Positions 1 to 8,070 of a DNA stretch of 64,000 nucleotides are shown here, in pieces. The first letter of the stretch is position 1. Each line of letters starts with the position of its first letter. Source of the DNA: Azospirillum oryzae. GTDB taxonomy: Bacteria; Pseudomonadota; Alphaproteobacteria; Azospirillales; Azospirillaceae. The stretch is taken from contig NZ_VTTM01000015.1 of NCBI RefSeq assembly GCF_008364795.1, positions 1-64,000 on the forward strand. Reading direction: 5' to 3'. The position numbers and the translations under genes were made by a program. The notes beneath the pieces are model-generated. The model saw nothing but the letters and a program-made list of their open reading frames with translations. It ran no database searches and was not told where the DNA came from.

Positions 1-92
1 ATGCCGTACACCATCGTGTAGCCGATCGCGATCAGGCCGTAGATCGCCCCAAGCGACAAGCCGTTGATCAATTGCTGGAGAAAATAGTCCAT
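1..92 (-). CDS. livH: Branched-chain amino acid ABC transporter permease (LivH type), 5' fragment
   Basis: Only the first 30 codons are inside the window; the gene runs off the left edge. The visible N-terminus begins MDYFLQQLINGLSLGAIYGL and continues into a hydrophobic first membrane segment, which is the typical start of LivH-family inner-membrane permeases importing Leu/Ile/Val or related amides. The ATG at 92 is preceded by GGTGGGATGAGGAC, which supplies a Shine-Dalgarno sequence. The rest of a liv operon (livM, livG, livF, binding protein) would be expected to the left. The family call is good, the substrate unknown. Confidence 0.8.
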   Translation of the reverse strand, partial: MDYFLQQLINGLSLGAIYGLIAIGYTMVYG

Positions 93-416
93 GTCCTCAT
101 CCCACCTTCAGCGCGGCGCAAAGGCAGGGTGCGGCGGCACGGGCACACTCGGCACACCGGTCTCGCAACAGCAGCCCCCTGTCTGGTGCAGCCCGTCCAG
201 TCACCAAACGGAATGCCGTTTCATCGGGAGTTCCGCCTACTGGTCTGACGGACCATGATTTTTCCTGTTCGGGGGATGCTCCTGCAATCCGGCCGGGCCG
301 TCGGGCAGGTGCTCCTCCTGACCTTTTCGGTAGTACCAGCCTGACGGATTTTTGCAAGACAGATTTGTGCTGTCCGCATGCGTCGTCAGCTTGGGGTGAA
401 GGCCGAGAACGCGAAA
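93..416. other. Intergenic region upstream of livH
   Basis: No convincing gene is seen. A minus-strand open frame (97-357) is Arg/Pro/Ala-rich, lacks a domain and ends just before livH, so it is probably chance. The region should hold the livH promoter and leader. A short palindrome, TGGTC-N5-GACCA, lies at 241-255; its meaning is unclear. Confidence 0.4.
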
Positions 417-444
417 CGCCCTGCCGACGGGTGTCGGCAGGGCG
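417..444. terminator. Hairpin terminator after the secreted Ala/Lys-rich protein gene
   Basis: A perfect 12-bp stem (417-428 with 433-444) closes on a 4-nt loop, 30 bp past the stop of the minus-strand gene at 475-1245. The minus strand then has TTT and the plus strand CTTTT, so the U-tract is weak in both directions. Probably a bidirectional terminator. Confidence 0.6.
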
Positions 445-474
445 CTTTTGCAGACGGTACGGACCGCAGACGCG

Positions 475-1245
475 TCAGCGCACGGCGACCGACTGCTTGG
501 CCGGGGCGGCGGCGACCTTCTGCTTCGGCTTCGCCGGAGCGGCGGCCTTGGCCGGCTTCGCCTTCGCGGTCGTGGCCTTGGGCGCCGCCGGGGCGGGCGT
601 GGCTGAAGCGACAGCGAAGACGGGATCCGGATTGCTGACCGTCTTCACGTCGCAGAGCGGACGGCTGGCCAGATGCATCAGGCCGGCGCCCTTTTCGTCG
701 GTCGTCAGGGTGCGCAGGTCGTCGGGCGTCAGGTCCTTGGCGGCGACCGAACGATCGACGAAGTTGGCGCAGTATTGCGGGATGCCGATGGTGGCGGCGC
801 GGCGGCTGATCTCGTTCGCCAGCTCCGTCCGGAACATGTCGAACTGGCGCGTGGCGTTGCCGCCGCCCGACCGCTTGTAGAAGGAGATCAGCGACGCTTC
901 CGAGTTGGACAGCATGGCGCGGTTCTTGACCGAGAAGTCCTGGTACAGGTCGAAGGGCTTCTTGTCCGGCACGACCGTGCGGCAGGTCAGGCCGACGATC
1001 ATCATCTCGGTGTGCAGGCGCATCATCTGCTCGGCCGCATATTCGGCGCGGTTGTAGCAGGCGGGCGTGGCCGGGCCGCTCGACTTGGCCGGGTGCGCCT
1101 TCGCGGCGGCCGCCTTCGCCGGCGGCTTCGCAGCCTCCTTGGCGGCGGCACTCGTGGGCGCGGGCAGGGCGAGCAGCGCGCCGAGGACGGCGGCGCCGGT
1201 CAGGGCTTTCAGGGAAAGGCGGAGGGCGGCGCGCTGGCGACTCAT
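475..1245 (-). CDS. Secreted Ala/Lys/Pro-rich protein of unknown function
   Basis: The 256-residue protein starts with a clear Sec signal peptide (basic MSRQR..., hydrophobic core, cleavage after about residue 34 near PTSAAA). An Ala/Lys/Pro-rich linker follows, then a folded middle section with four scattered cysteines (ACYNR, GLTCRT, QYCANF, PLCDV) that could form two disulfides, then a second Ala/Lys/Pro-rich tail. The open frame extends upstream to 1686, but ATG 1245 is chosen for its signal peptide and the GGAG about 7 nt before it. It is divergent from the ROK kinase gene. The basic Ala/Lys tails could bind envelope polymers or nucleic acid, but that is speculation. Confidence 0.7.
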   Translation of the reverse strand: MSRQRAALRLSLKALTGAAVLGALLALPAPTSAAAKEAAKPPAKAAAAKAHPAKSSGPATPACYNRAEYAAEQMMRLHTEMMIVGLTCRTVVPDKKPFDLYQDFSVKNRAMLSNSEASLISFYKRSGGGNATRQFDMFRTELANEISRRAATIGIPQYCANFVDRSVAAKDLTPDDLRTLTTDEKGAGLMHLASRPLCDVKTVSNPDPVFAVASATPAPAAPKATTAKAKPAKAAAPAKPKQKVAAAPAKQSVAVR

Positions 1246-1522
1246 CAGGGGCTCCGGTGGCGCGGTACGATAGGACGGGTTCGGGCGGAGATGGACGGCG
1301 CCCGACAGTCGGCGACCTTCTACCCGAACGCCCGGGCTGGTCAATGGGATTTGCCCGCCGCTTGCGTTTTGTCCCATCACCGCGGCGGAGAGGCAACGCA
1401 GGTCCGGGCGGCTCTCGGCGACAGGGTCATGCCCCTCCGGGCAGGGGCGGCGCCCGCCGCTGGACGGGTCGGGTCCGGCGACGCTATGGATGTACGCAGG
1501 ACAGTCGGGCAGGTGACAGGGC

Positions 1523-2527
1523 ATGGCAGCCACCGGATCGCAATCGGCCGGAACGGGGTTCGGAACCGGGCCAGGAACAGACTTTGCGAGCGGGCACCGC
1601 ATCGGCATCGACCTGGGCGGGACCAAGACCGAGGGCATCCTGCTCGACCGACAGGGAAACCAGTTGGCGCGCCACAGAGTTCCCACACCGAAGGGAAATT
1701 ACGACGGAACGGTCGCGACCATCCGCGATCTGGTCGCCCGCCTGGAGGGCGAAATCCCCGGCGGGCGCAAGGCGACGGTCGGGCTCGGCATTCCGGGCGC
1801 CATCTCTCCGGCGACCGGGCTGGTCAAGAACGCCAACTCCACTTGGCTGATCGGGCGCGATTTCACGCGCGACCTGATCCAGGCGCTCGGCCGGCCGGTG
1901 CGGATCGAGAATGACGCCAACTGCCTGGCGGTGTCGGAGGCGACCGACGGCGCCGGGGCCGGTTGCGACGTGGTGTTCGCGGCGATCCTCGGCACCGGCT
2001 GCGGCGCCGGCATCGTCGTGCATGGCCGGGTGCTGGGTGGACGCAACGCCATCGCCGGGGAATGGGGGCACAACCCGCTGCCCTGGCCGACCGATGCCGA
2101 GCGGCCGGGACCGGCCTGCTATTGCGGCAGGCACGGCTGCCTGGAGACCTTCGTGTCCGGACCCGCTGTGGCGGCGGACCATCTCGCCGCGACCGGCGAA
2201 AGGCTCGACGCCGCGACGATCCTCGCCCGCGCAGCCGATCAGACCGCCGCCGACAACGGATGCAGGGCGACCGCGGACCGGCTGGTCGGCCGGCTCGCCC
2301 GTGGTCTGGCGGCGGTCGCCAACCTGCTGGACCCCGACGTCATCGTGCTGGGAGGCGGCCTGTCGAATGCGGAGCTGCTGTACGAGCGGCTGCCGGCGGC
2401 GATGCAGCCCTGGGCCTTCAGCGACCGTCTGGACACGCCGGTGCGCCGCGCCCGCCACGGCGATTCCAGTGGCGTGCGCGGCGCAGCATGGCTGTGGCGG
2501 CCCGGAGAGTTGCCGGACGGGACCTGA
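1523..2527 (+). CDS. ROK-family sugar kinase (fructokinase/N-acetylglucosamine kinase type)
   Basis: A 334-residue cytoplasmic sugar kinase. After a dispensable Gly/Thr-rich N-terminal stretch (about 25 residues), it has the ATP phosphate-binding motif IGIDLGGTKTEG (27-38), the catalytic IENDANC segment (Asp131), GHNPLPW (His183) and the ROK zinc cluster CYCGRHGCLE (199-208). ROK kinases of this type phosphorylate fructose, glucose or GlcNAc with ATP; substrate cannot be assigned from sequence alone. The wording of the motifs best fits fructokinase-like (Mak) enzymes. The start may lie further in, near residue 20, since the first residues resemble nothing conserved. The gene converges with the next one, with 10 bp between the stops. 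Confidence 0.85.
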   Translation: MAATGSQSAGTGFGTGPGTDFASGHRIGIDLGGTKTEGILLDRQGNQLARHRVPTPKGNYDGTVATIRDLVARLEGEIPGGRKATVGLGIPGAISPATGLVKNANSTWLIGRDFTRDLIQALGRPVRIENDANCLAVSEATDGAGAGCDVVFAAILGTGCGAGIVVHGRVLGGRNAIAGEWGHNPLPWPTDAERPGPACYCGRHGCLETFVSGPAVAADHLAATGERLDAATILARAADQTAADNGCRATADRLVGRLARGLAAVANLLDPDVIVLGGGLSNAELLYERLPAAMQPWAFSDRLDTPVRRARHGDSSGVRGAAWLWRPGELPDGT

Positions 2528-2537
2528 CCGAAAGGGC

Positions 2538-2945
2538 TTAGTCGGTCCGCGCGGTCCGCGGAGCCGGCGGGGCATCGGCGCTGCGCGGCGGAGCCGCCCC
2601 GCGCCGGGCCGCGGCAGGGTCCACCGGCGGCGGCGTCAGTGAGTGGGAGGCAGAATAATGCCGGTTCGTCTGCTTCACGTCGGTGCCGTAACGCGTCATA
2701 CCGGCACGGTCCTTGCCCGCCTTGATCGCCCCCCAATGGGACGGGGCCGGGCCGGGGATCGGCTGCGCCTGATCCATGTTGCGCAGGAGCGGGCCGGTCG
2801 GGACCATCTGGTCATACACCCAGGGCGCATATTCCTGCTTCTGGGCATGGGCCGGCAGCGACAGCGTCACCATCGCCAGCGTGGCGGCCACGGCGGAGAT
2901 GGCGAACTTGACGGCGGTTTCGGCAGAGGAGGCAACGCGGGTCAT
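2538..2945 (-). CDS. Small secreted protein of unknown function
   Basis: This 135-residue protein has an N-terminal signal peptide ending near SLPAHAQ (about residue 35). The mature part contains YAPWVYDQMVPTGPLLRNMDQ and then a Pro/Ala/Arg-rich disordered tail. No enzymatic motif is visible. The open frame extends to 3017, but ATG 2945 gives the signal peptide directly. It lies between the convergent ROK kinase gene and the membrane glycosyltransferase operon, separated from the latter by about 170 bp. Presumably periplasmic or lipid-surface located. Confidence 0.6.
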   Translation of the reverse strand: MTRVASSAETAVKFAISAVAATLAMVTLSLPAHAQKQEYAPWVYDQMVPTGPLLRNMDQAQPIPGPAPSHWGAIKAGKDRAGMTRYGTDVKQTNRHYSASHSLTPPPVDPAAARRGAAPPRSADAPPAPRTARTD

Positions 2946-3114
2946 CGAACAGGCGCCTTTCGTCCGGAAAAACGGATCGGAAGGGTCAGTCGAGCGGAAA
3001 GCGCCCGCGCCGTCCAATGCGGAGGCGCGTTACCCACCCCGGTCGCGGCATCCCCAAGCGGAGCAGCACCCCGCCCTTCCGATACAGGCCGGCCGATACA
3101 GGCCGGGAGGCGGG

Positions 3115-4821
3115 TTACTGCGCCGGCAGCCGGTAGAGCGTCAGATGCAGGCGCTTGCCGGTGTTGTAGTTGAAGCCCGACAACTCCGCCAGCGGCAGCG
3201 GCGTTGCCGTGCCCAGACTGTCGAGGAAGGCCGGCGCCTCCCGGTCCTCCACCAGGGCCAGCCCGCAGGCGCGGTCGGCCGTCAGATGCGCCGCCGCACC
3301 GGCGCCATGGACCAGCTTGGTCGGCGCGCCGAGCAGGAAGACCAAACTCGGCTCCGAATAGCCGGCGGTAGCCACCACGCTGTCCGGACAGGGGCGGACC
3401 TGCTCCACCGCGCGGGCGGCCTGCCGGCTGACCCACACGCCGTCGATGTTCGGCAGCACGACGGCATAGGTCCCGGCATAGAGAAGCGCCGCGGCGCCGA
3501 CCCCGGCGGCCAGCCCGGTCCGCCGCTCGCCCCGCAGAAGCGAGCGCAGGGCGAGGGCGAAGAGGCCGCCCACCGCCGGCACCAGCGCCACCCCGACCGG
3601 ATCGATCCGGCGGTCGACCAGCCAGGGGATCACGGCGACGGCGAGGATCAGGGCACCGAATCCGATCACGCCCAGCGCCACCGCGGCGGCGACCAGCCAG
3701 CGGCGCGGCCGGTCGCGGCTGCGGTCGAAATTGTCGATCAGGGCCGCGGCGGCCAGGGCCGCGATGGCCGGGAAGACCGGCAGGGTATAGTGGAGGAGCT
3801 TGGTCGGCACCGCCTCGAACACCAGCCAGCTCGGGACGATCCAGGCGATGCAGAAGCGCACCGCGTCCAGCCGGCGCCGGACCCACACCCAGGGAACCGC
3901 CAGCAGAGCCAGCAGCGACCAGGGTGCGAAAGTCACCCAGAAGGTGCCGAGATAATAGCCGGGGGGCAGCCCCTTGCCCTCCTGCCCGCCCGACACCTTG
4001 CCCAGCATGTCGTGGCCGACGGATTCGGCGAAGAAGGCGCCCTTGCTCTTGATGGCGATGGCGATCAGCCAGGGGGCGGCGATGGCGACGACGATGCCGA
4101 GCCCGGCCAGCGGCTTCAACCGCTTCAGCCACCCGGCCTCGCGGTCCCACAGCGCCAGAACCAGCGCGGTGGTGCCGGACACCAGCAGGACCATCGGCCC
4201 CTTGACCAGCACGCCGACGCCGGCGGCGATCCAGAAGACCAGCGGCACCGTCCAGGCGGCCCGTCCGGCGGGAACCGGATCGCGGCGGCCGAGATAGAGA
4301 TGGGCGAGCGCTGCCTGCCCGATCACCACGGTGGCGAGCAGGACGGCGTCGGTCTTGGCCATCCGCGCCTCGACCCCCAGCACGACGCAGGACGCCATCA
4401 TCAGCCCGGCGATGAAGCCGGCCGGGCCGCCGAACAGCCGCGCCGCCGTCCAGGCACTGGCTAGAACCGCGAAGATCGCACCCAGGAAGGAGGGGATGCG
4501 GTAGGTCCAGATGACCTTCCCGGCCCCGACCGGGAGTCCGCGCAGCGCATCGGCCGCCGCGGTGGCGGCACTCTGCAGCCAGTAGATGCCGACCGGCTTC
4601 TTGTAGCGGGTCTCGTCCTGGAAGCGGATGTCGACGAAGTTGCCGCTGTCCAGCATCTGGGAGGATGCCTGGGCGAAGCGCGCCTCGTCGCGGTCGAAGG
4701 GCGGCAGCACGGTGAAGCCGGGCAGGAACAGCGCCGCGGCGAGCAGCGCCAGCAGTGCGTAGGCCCAGATCGGAAGATGGCTGGTCGGCAGACGGCTGGG
4801 CTGCGGGGAAATTGCGGTCAC
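3115..4821 (-). CDS. ArnT-like membrane glycosyltransferase (GT39/GT83 family)
   Basis: A 568-residue protein with about a dozen hydrophobic membrane segments. The first periplasmic loop contains PPFDRDEARFAQ (41-52), the acidic DE motif of ArnT/PMT-type (GT-C fold) transferases, followed by TRYKKPVGIYWLQ. These enzymes take a sugar from a polyprenyl-phosphate carrier and add it to lipid A, core LPS or another envelope acceptor on the periplasmic side. It is the last gene of a three-gene operon: its ATG overlaps the stop of the LpxB-N gene (ATGA at 4818-4821). The sugar and acceptor cannot be read from the sequence. Confidence 0.85.
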   Translation of the reverse strand: MTAISPQPSRLPTSHLPIWAYALLALLAAALFLPGFTVLPPFDRDEARFAQASSQMLDSGNFVDIRFQDETRYKKPVGIYWLQSAATAAADALRGLPVGAGKVIWTYRIPSFLGAIFAVLASAWTAARLFGGPAGFIAGLMMASCVVLGVEARMAKTDAVLLATVVIGQAALAHLYLGRRDPVPAGRAAWTVPLVFWIAAGVGVLVKGPMVLLVSGTTALVLALWDREAGWLKRLKPLAGLGIVVAIAAPWLIAIAIKSKGAFFAESVGHDMLGKVSGGQEGKGLPPGYYLGTFWVTFAPWSLLALLAVPWVWVRRRLDAVRFCIAWIVPSWLVFEAVPTKLLHYTLPVFPAIAALAAAALIDNFDRSRDRPRRWLVAAAVALGVIGFGALILAVAVIPWLVDRRIDPVGVALVPAVGGLFALALRSLLRGERRTGLAAGVGAAALLYAGTYAVVLPNIDGVWVSRQAARAVEQVRPCPDSVVATAGYSEPSLVFLLGAPTKLVHGAGAAAHLTADRACGLALVEDREAPAFLDSLGTATPLPLAELSGFNYNTGKRLHLTLYRLPAQ

Positions 4822-5153
4822 GATTTGCTCGGCACCGCGCCGTCGGCGGCCTGCGACTTCTTGTGGCTCCAGACGAAATAGACGTTGCGGGCGTAGATCA
4901 CCAGACCCATGCCCTGCCCCAGCATGAAGACCGGGTCGAAGCGGTAGAAGGCATAGGCGAACAGCAGAACACCGCCGCCCAGCGAGAAGTACCAGAACAG
5001 TTCCGGCACCACGCTGCGGCGCGCCTTTTCACTGGCGATCCACTGCACGAGGAAGCGCATGGTGAACATGATCTGCGCGAAGACGCCGACCCCGACCCAA
5101 ACCAGATCGGTGGTGCTTTGCCCCTGGAACCACGCTGCGGCGCGCTCAAGCAT
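4818..5153 (-). CDS. Small membrane protein with lipid-A-disaccharide synthase N-terminal (LAB_N) domain
   Basis: The 111-residue protein consists almost wholly of the LAB_N domain: LVWVGVGVFAQIMFTMRFLVQWIASEKARRSVVPELFWYFSLGGG and a C-terminal VYFVWSHK. It has three likely membrane helices. In some LpxB proteins this domain is fused at the N-terminus; here it stands alone between a GT2 and a GT39 gene. That position suggests a role in handling the polyprenyl-phosphate sugar, possibly its flipping, but this is inference. ATG 5153 has AGGA about 7 nt upstream. It overlaps the GT39 gene by 4 bp and follows the GT2 gene by 37 bp. Confidence 0.85.
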   Translation of the reverse strand: MLERAAAWFQGQSTTDLVWVGVGVFAQIMFTMRFLVQWIASEKARRSVVPELFWYFSLGGGVLLFAYAFYRFDPVFMLGQGMGLVIYARNVYFVWSHKKSQAADGAVPSKS

Positions 5154-5190
5154 CGTAAAATCCTGTCCCGAAAGGGTCGGTGAAAGTCGG

Positions 5191-5952
5191 TCAGAGGCGT
5201 TCGGAGACCGGGGACAGCTTCGTCCGCCGCTTCAGCCAGTAAACGCCCAGCAGATCGACCACGCCGATCAGCCCGCGCCGCCAATTGTTGTATTTCGACA
5301 CGCCGCGCTCGCGCGGGCGATGGTTCACCGGCACATAAGCCACCGGATGGCCGTGGGCGCGGAACAGCGCCGGCAGGAAGCGGTGCATCGCCCCGAAGAA
5401 AGGCAGGTCGAGGAAGGCGTCGCGACGGAACAGCTTCAGTCCGCAGCCGCTGTCGGTGCAGCCGTCCTGCAGGAAGGACTGGCGGACGGCATTGGCGATC
5501 CTGGAGGCCCAGCGCTTGGACAGCGTGTCCTGCCGTTTCCGGCGCAGGCCGCCGACCAGAACCGGCGCCCCGGCTTCCCCGGTCGAAACCAGGGCGAACA
5601 GCGCCGGAATGTCGGCCGGGTCGTTCTGGCCGTCGCCGTCCAGCGTCACGACGAACTCGCCGCGCGCCGCCTTGACGCCGCTGCGCACCGCCGCGCTCTG
5701 GCCGGAGCGTCGGACATGGCGCAGCACGCGCAGCCGGCCGGCCTCCACCGCCGCGGCGAGGCGCGCCTGGGTATCGTCGTCCGACTGGTCGTCGACGAAG
5801 ATGATCTCGAAACCGCCGACCGGAGTCAGTGCCCGCTCGATCTCTTCGAGCAGGGGCAGCACGTTCTCGGCCTCGTTGAAAACGGGGACAACGACCGACA
5901 GCCGCACCGGCTGGCCGTTCTCCGGATAAATGCTCACGGTTTGCCATCCCAT
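5191..5952 (-). CDS. Family 2 glycosyltransferase (polyprenyl-phosphate sugar synthase, ArnC/DPM1-like)
   Basis: The GT-A fold begins at LSVVVPVFNEAENVLPLLEEI, followed by FVDDQSDDDT, GQSAAVRSGVKAARGEFVVTLDGDGQNDP (the DxD-type metal site) and SGCGLKLFRRDAF. It lacks the C-terminal membrane helices of ArnC but ends in a basic/hydrophobic segment that could associate with the membrane. It would charge a polyprenyl phosphate with a sugar for the GT39 enzyme two genes on. The start is uncertain: TTG 5970, ATG 5952 and GTG 5937 are in frame, and GTG 5937 has GGGATGG just upstream. It is the first gene of the operon. Confidence 0.85.
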   Translation of the reverse strand: MGWQTVSIYPENGQPVRLSVVVPVFNEAENVLPLLEEIERALTPVGGFEIIFVDDQSDDDTQARLAAAVEAGRLRVLRHVRRSGQSAAVRSGVKAARGEFVVTLDGDGQNDPADIPALFALVSTGEAGAPVLVGGLRRKRQDTLSKRWASRIANAVRQSFLQDGCTDSGCGLKLFRRDAFLDLPFFGAMHRFLPALFRAHGHPVAYVPVNHRPRERGVSKYNNWRRGLIGVVDLLGVYWLKRRTKLSPVSERL

Positions 5953-6066
5953 TCGCCAAACGGGCGGCAAATTACTCTCGCGGCGCGGCGAACGGTAGCG
6001 GAAAAGGATGAGACGGAAGCGGGGCAGGTCCCCGCTGCCGTCCGATCCGGTTCCGCAGCGGCCGGA

Positions 6067-7665
6067 TTACCCCTTCCGGCCATTGGCTGTGGGGGGCAGC
6101 GGAAGCGGGACATAGCGCAGGTCGCCGCCGCGGCTGACCAGCATCAGCAGGGTCTTGCGCCCGTCCTCCTTCGCCTTGGCGATGCGGGATTCAAGGTCGG
6201 CGGGGGTCGCCACCGGCTCCTGTCCCGCTTCGACGATGACGTCGCCGAGGTCGAGCCCGCGCTGGGACGCGGCGCTGTCGCGGTCGACCTCCGTCACCAC
6301 CAACCCGTCGACATCGTCGGCGATGGAGAAGGTCTGACGCAGGCCGGGGGTCAGCGGAGCGAGCTTGAGGCCCAGCGCCGACTTGCTCTCCTCCGGCTGG
6401 GCGGAGCGGGGGGTGCCGCTGGATCCGGACAGCGCCACCTGCTGCGGCTCGTTGCGCAGTTCGCCGATCGTCACCTGGACCGTTTCCTCCTTGCCGCCGC
6501 GCAGCAGGGTCATCGGAACGGTGCTGCCGATCCCGGTGGAGGCGACGATGCGGGGCAACTGGCGCATCTGTTCCAGCGGATCGCCGTTGAAGGCGGTGAT
6601 GACGTCGCCCTGGCGCAGGCCGGCCGACGCGGCCGGGCTGTCGGGCGACACGCTGGTGACCAGGGCGCCGCCGGTGCCGGCCACGCCCAGGCTCTCGGCG
6701 ATGTCCGGCGTCACGCGCTGGACCTGGACGCCCAGCCAGCCGCGCCGCACCTTTCCGCCGTCTTTCAACTGGTCGATGATCGGCTGGGCCAGCGAGGACG
6801 GAATGGCGAAGCCGATGCCGACCGACCCGCCGGTCGGCGAATAGATGGCGGTGTTGATGCCGATCACGGCGCCGCTGGCATCATAGAGCGGGCCGCCGGA
6901 ATTGCCGCGGTTGATGGCGGCGTCGGTCTGCAGATATTCGTCGTAGGGCCCCTGCTGGATGTCGCGGGCACGGGCCGACAGGATGCCGGCGGTCACCGAC
7001 CCGCCGAGACCGAAGGGATTGCCGATGGCGACCACCCAGTCGCCGACCTCCACGGAATTGCTGTCGCCCCAATGGGCGGCGGTCAGCGGCTTGCCGCTTT
7101 CGACCTTCAGGAGCGCAAGGTCGGTCGGGGCGTCGGACCCCACCAGCTTCGCCGGCAGCTTGGTCCCGTCATGCAGGGTGACGGCGATCTCCGCCGCGTC
7201 GGCCACCACATGGCTGTTGGTGACAATCAGGCCCGACGGATCGATGATGAAGCCGGAGCCGAGCGCCATGCTCGGCAGGCCCTGCGGGCTGCCGTTCGGC
7301 GCGCCGTCGGGCGGGGCGTCTCCCTGCCCTCCCCTCTGGCGCTTGCGGAATTCGCGGAAGAACTCCTCCAGCGGGGATCCCGGAGGCAGGTCCAGCCCCT
7401 CCGGCAACCGGCCGCCGCCGGCCGAGGCCTGGGGCGCCTGGGTGCTGGAGATGTTGACGACCGTGTCGATCTGCGTCCGGGCGAGGTCGCGGAAGGACGG
7501 CGGCGCATAGGTCCTGCTCGCCCCCGGCTGCGCGGCGGCGGAGGCATCCTGCGCAGCCGCGGGCAGCACCGGCAAAAGGACCGCGCCGTACAGCAGCGCG
7601 CACAGCGCCGCGGCCGGAAGGCGTCGGAAGATCGGATAGGATCGCGGCACGGACGCATGCGGCAT
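6067..7665 (-). CDS. degP: DegP/Do-family periplasmic serine endoprotease
   Basis: A 532-residue HtrA protease. A signal peptide (cleavage near LPAAAQ, residue 39) is followed by the trypsin-like domain with triad His152 (TNSHVV), Asp182 (TDLALL) and Ser256 (GNSGGP). Two PDZ domains follow (about 290-375 with GWLGVQVQRVTPDIA, and about 415-505 with GLVVTEVDRDSAA). A Gly/Pro-rich, Arg-containing loop (about 105-130) precedes the protease core and resembles the LA-type activation loop. These enzymes degrade or refold misfolded envelope proteins. ATG 7665 is chosen over an upstream extension to 7749 because it starts the signal peptide and has GCGGAGA at the right distance. Could equally be named mucD/degQ. 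Confidence 0.92.
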   Translation of the reverse strand: MPHASVPRSYPIFRRLPAAALCALLYGAVLLPVLPAAAQDASAAAQPGASRTYAPPSFRDLARTQIDTVVNISSTQAPQASAGGGRLPEGLDLPPGSPLEEFFREFRKRQRGGQGDAPPDGAPNGSPQGLPSMALGSGFIIDPSGLIVTNSHVVADAAEIAVTLHDGTKLPAKLVGSDAPTDLALLKVESGKPLTAAHWGDSNSVEVGDWVVAIGNPFGLGGSVTAGILSARARDIQQGPYDEYLQTDAAINRGNSGGPLYDASGAVIGINTAIYSPTGGSVGIGFAIPSSLAQPIIDQLKDGGKVRRGWLGVQVQRVTPDIAESLGVAGTGGALVTSVSPDSPAASAGLRQGDVITAFNGDPLEQMRQLPRIVASTGIGSTVPMTLLRGGKEETVQVTIGELRNEPQQVALSGSSGTPRSAQPEESKSALGLKLAPLTPGLRQTFSIADDVDGLVVTEVDRDSAASQRGLDLGDVIVEAGQEPVATPADLESRIAKAKEDGRKTLLMLVSRGGDLRYVPLPLPPTANGRKG

Positions 7666-8070
7666 GGACGGTCTCCGCAAAAAACGGTTGGGGCTGTACT
7701 GCAACTGAAAACACGCCACCCCCCGTCCGGGGTCCATCGCACTTTTCAAAAGTCGGCAATCGAAAGATGCCGAAGGCCGGATGCTGCGACCGAGGGTTTA
7801 CGGTCGCCCGCGTATTTTAAAATCCCCGGCCTCCACCAAGCGTCGTACGCTGTTGTGACACCGGATACAAAATCACGATTCCGTGCAAAGTTATGCTGGC
7901 ATTTTTGAGAAGAGTTTCCGATAGTCGTCCATACCGAAAACATCGCCCGCCAGCGTGAAGCCTCGATGCTGCTGACGCACGCGCCCGCGTGGTCCCGCGT
8001 CTGAAGCGTGCGGTCCGGGTAGACATGCTGACGAATGACTGAAAATTCACTTTGGCAACCGAGCGATATA
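7666..8070. other. Divergent promoter region between degP and the HTH gene
   Basis: About 400 bp without a convincing gene. The middle (7800-8060) is clearly less GC-rich than the flanks and includes the 10-bp palindrome ATTTTAAAAT at 7814-7823. It should contain promoters for both divergent genes; no sigma-factor consensus can be assigned confidently. Confidence 0.4.

Noticed and set aside
97..357. An 86-residue minus-strand frame between livH and the secreted protein gene
   Set aside because: Arg/Pro/Ala-rich, no domain, poor start site, and it occupies the expected promoter region of livH.
5059..7908. A 949-codon plus-strand open frame
   Set aside because: It lies antisense to the GT2 and degP genes, whose domains and catalytic residues are clear. 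The translation is Arg/Gln/His/Gly-rich without any motif. Long antisense frames are a usual by-product of very high GC content.
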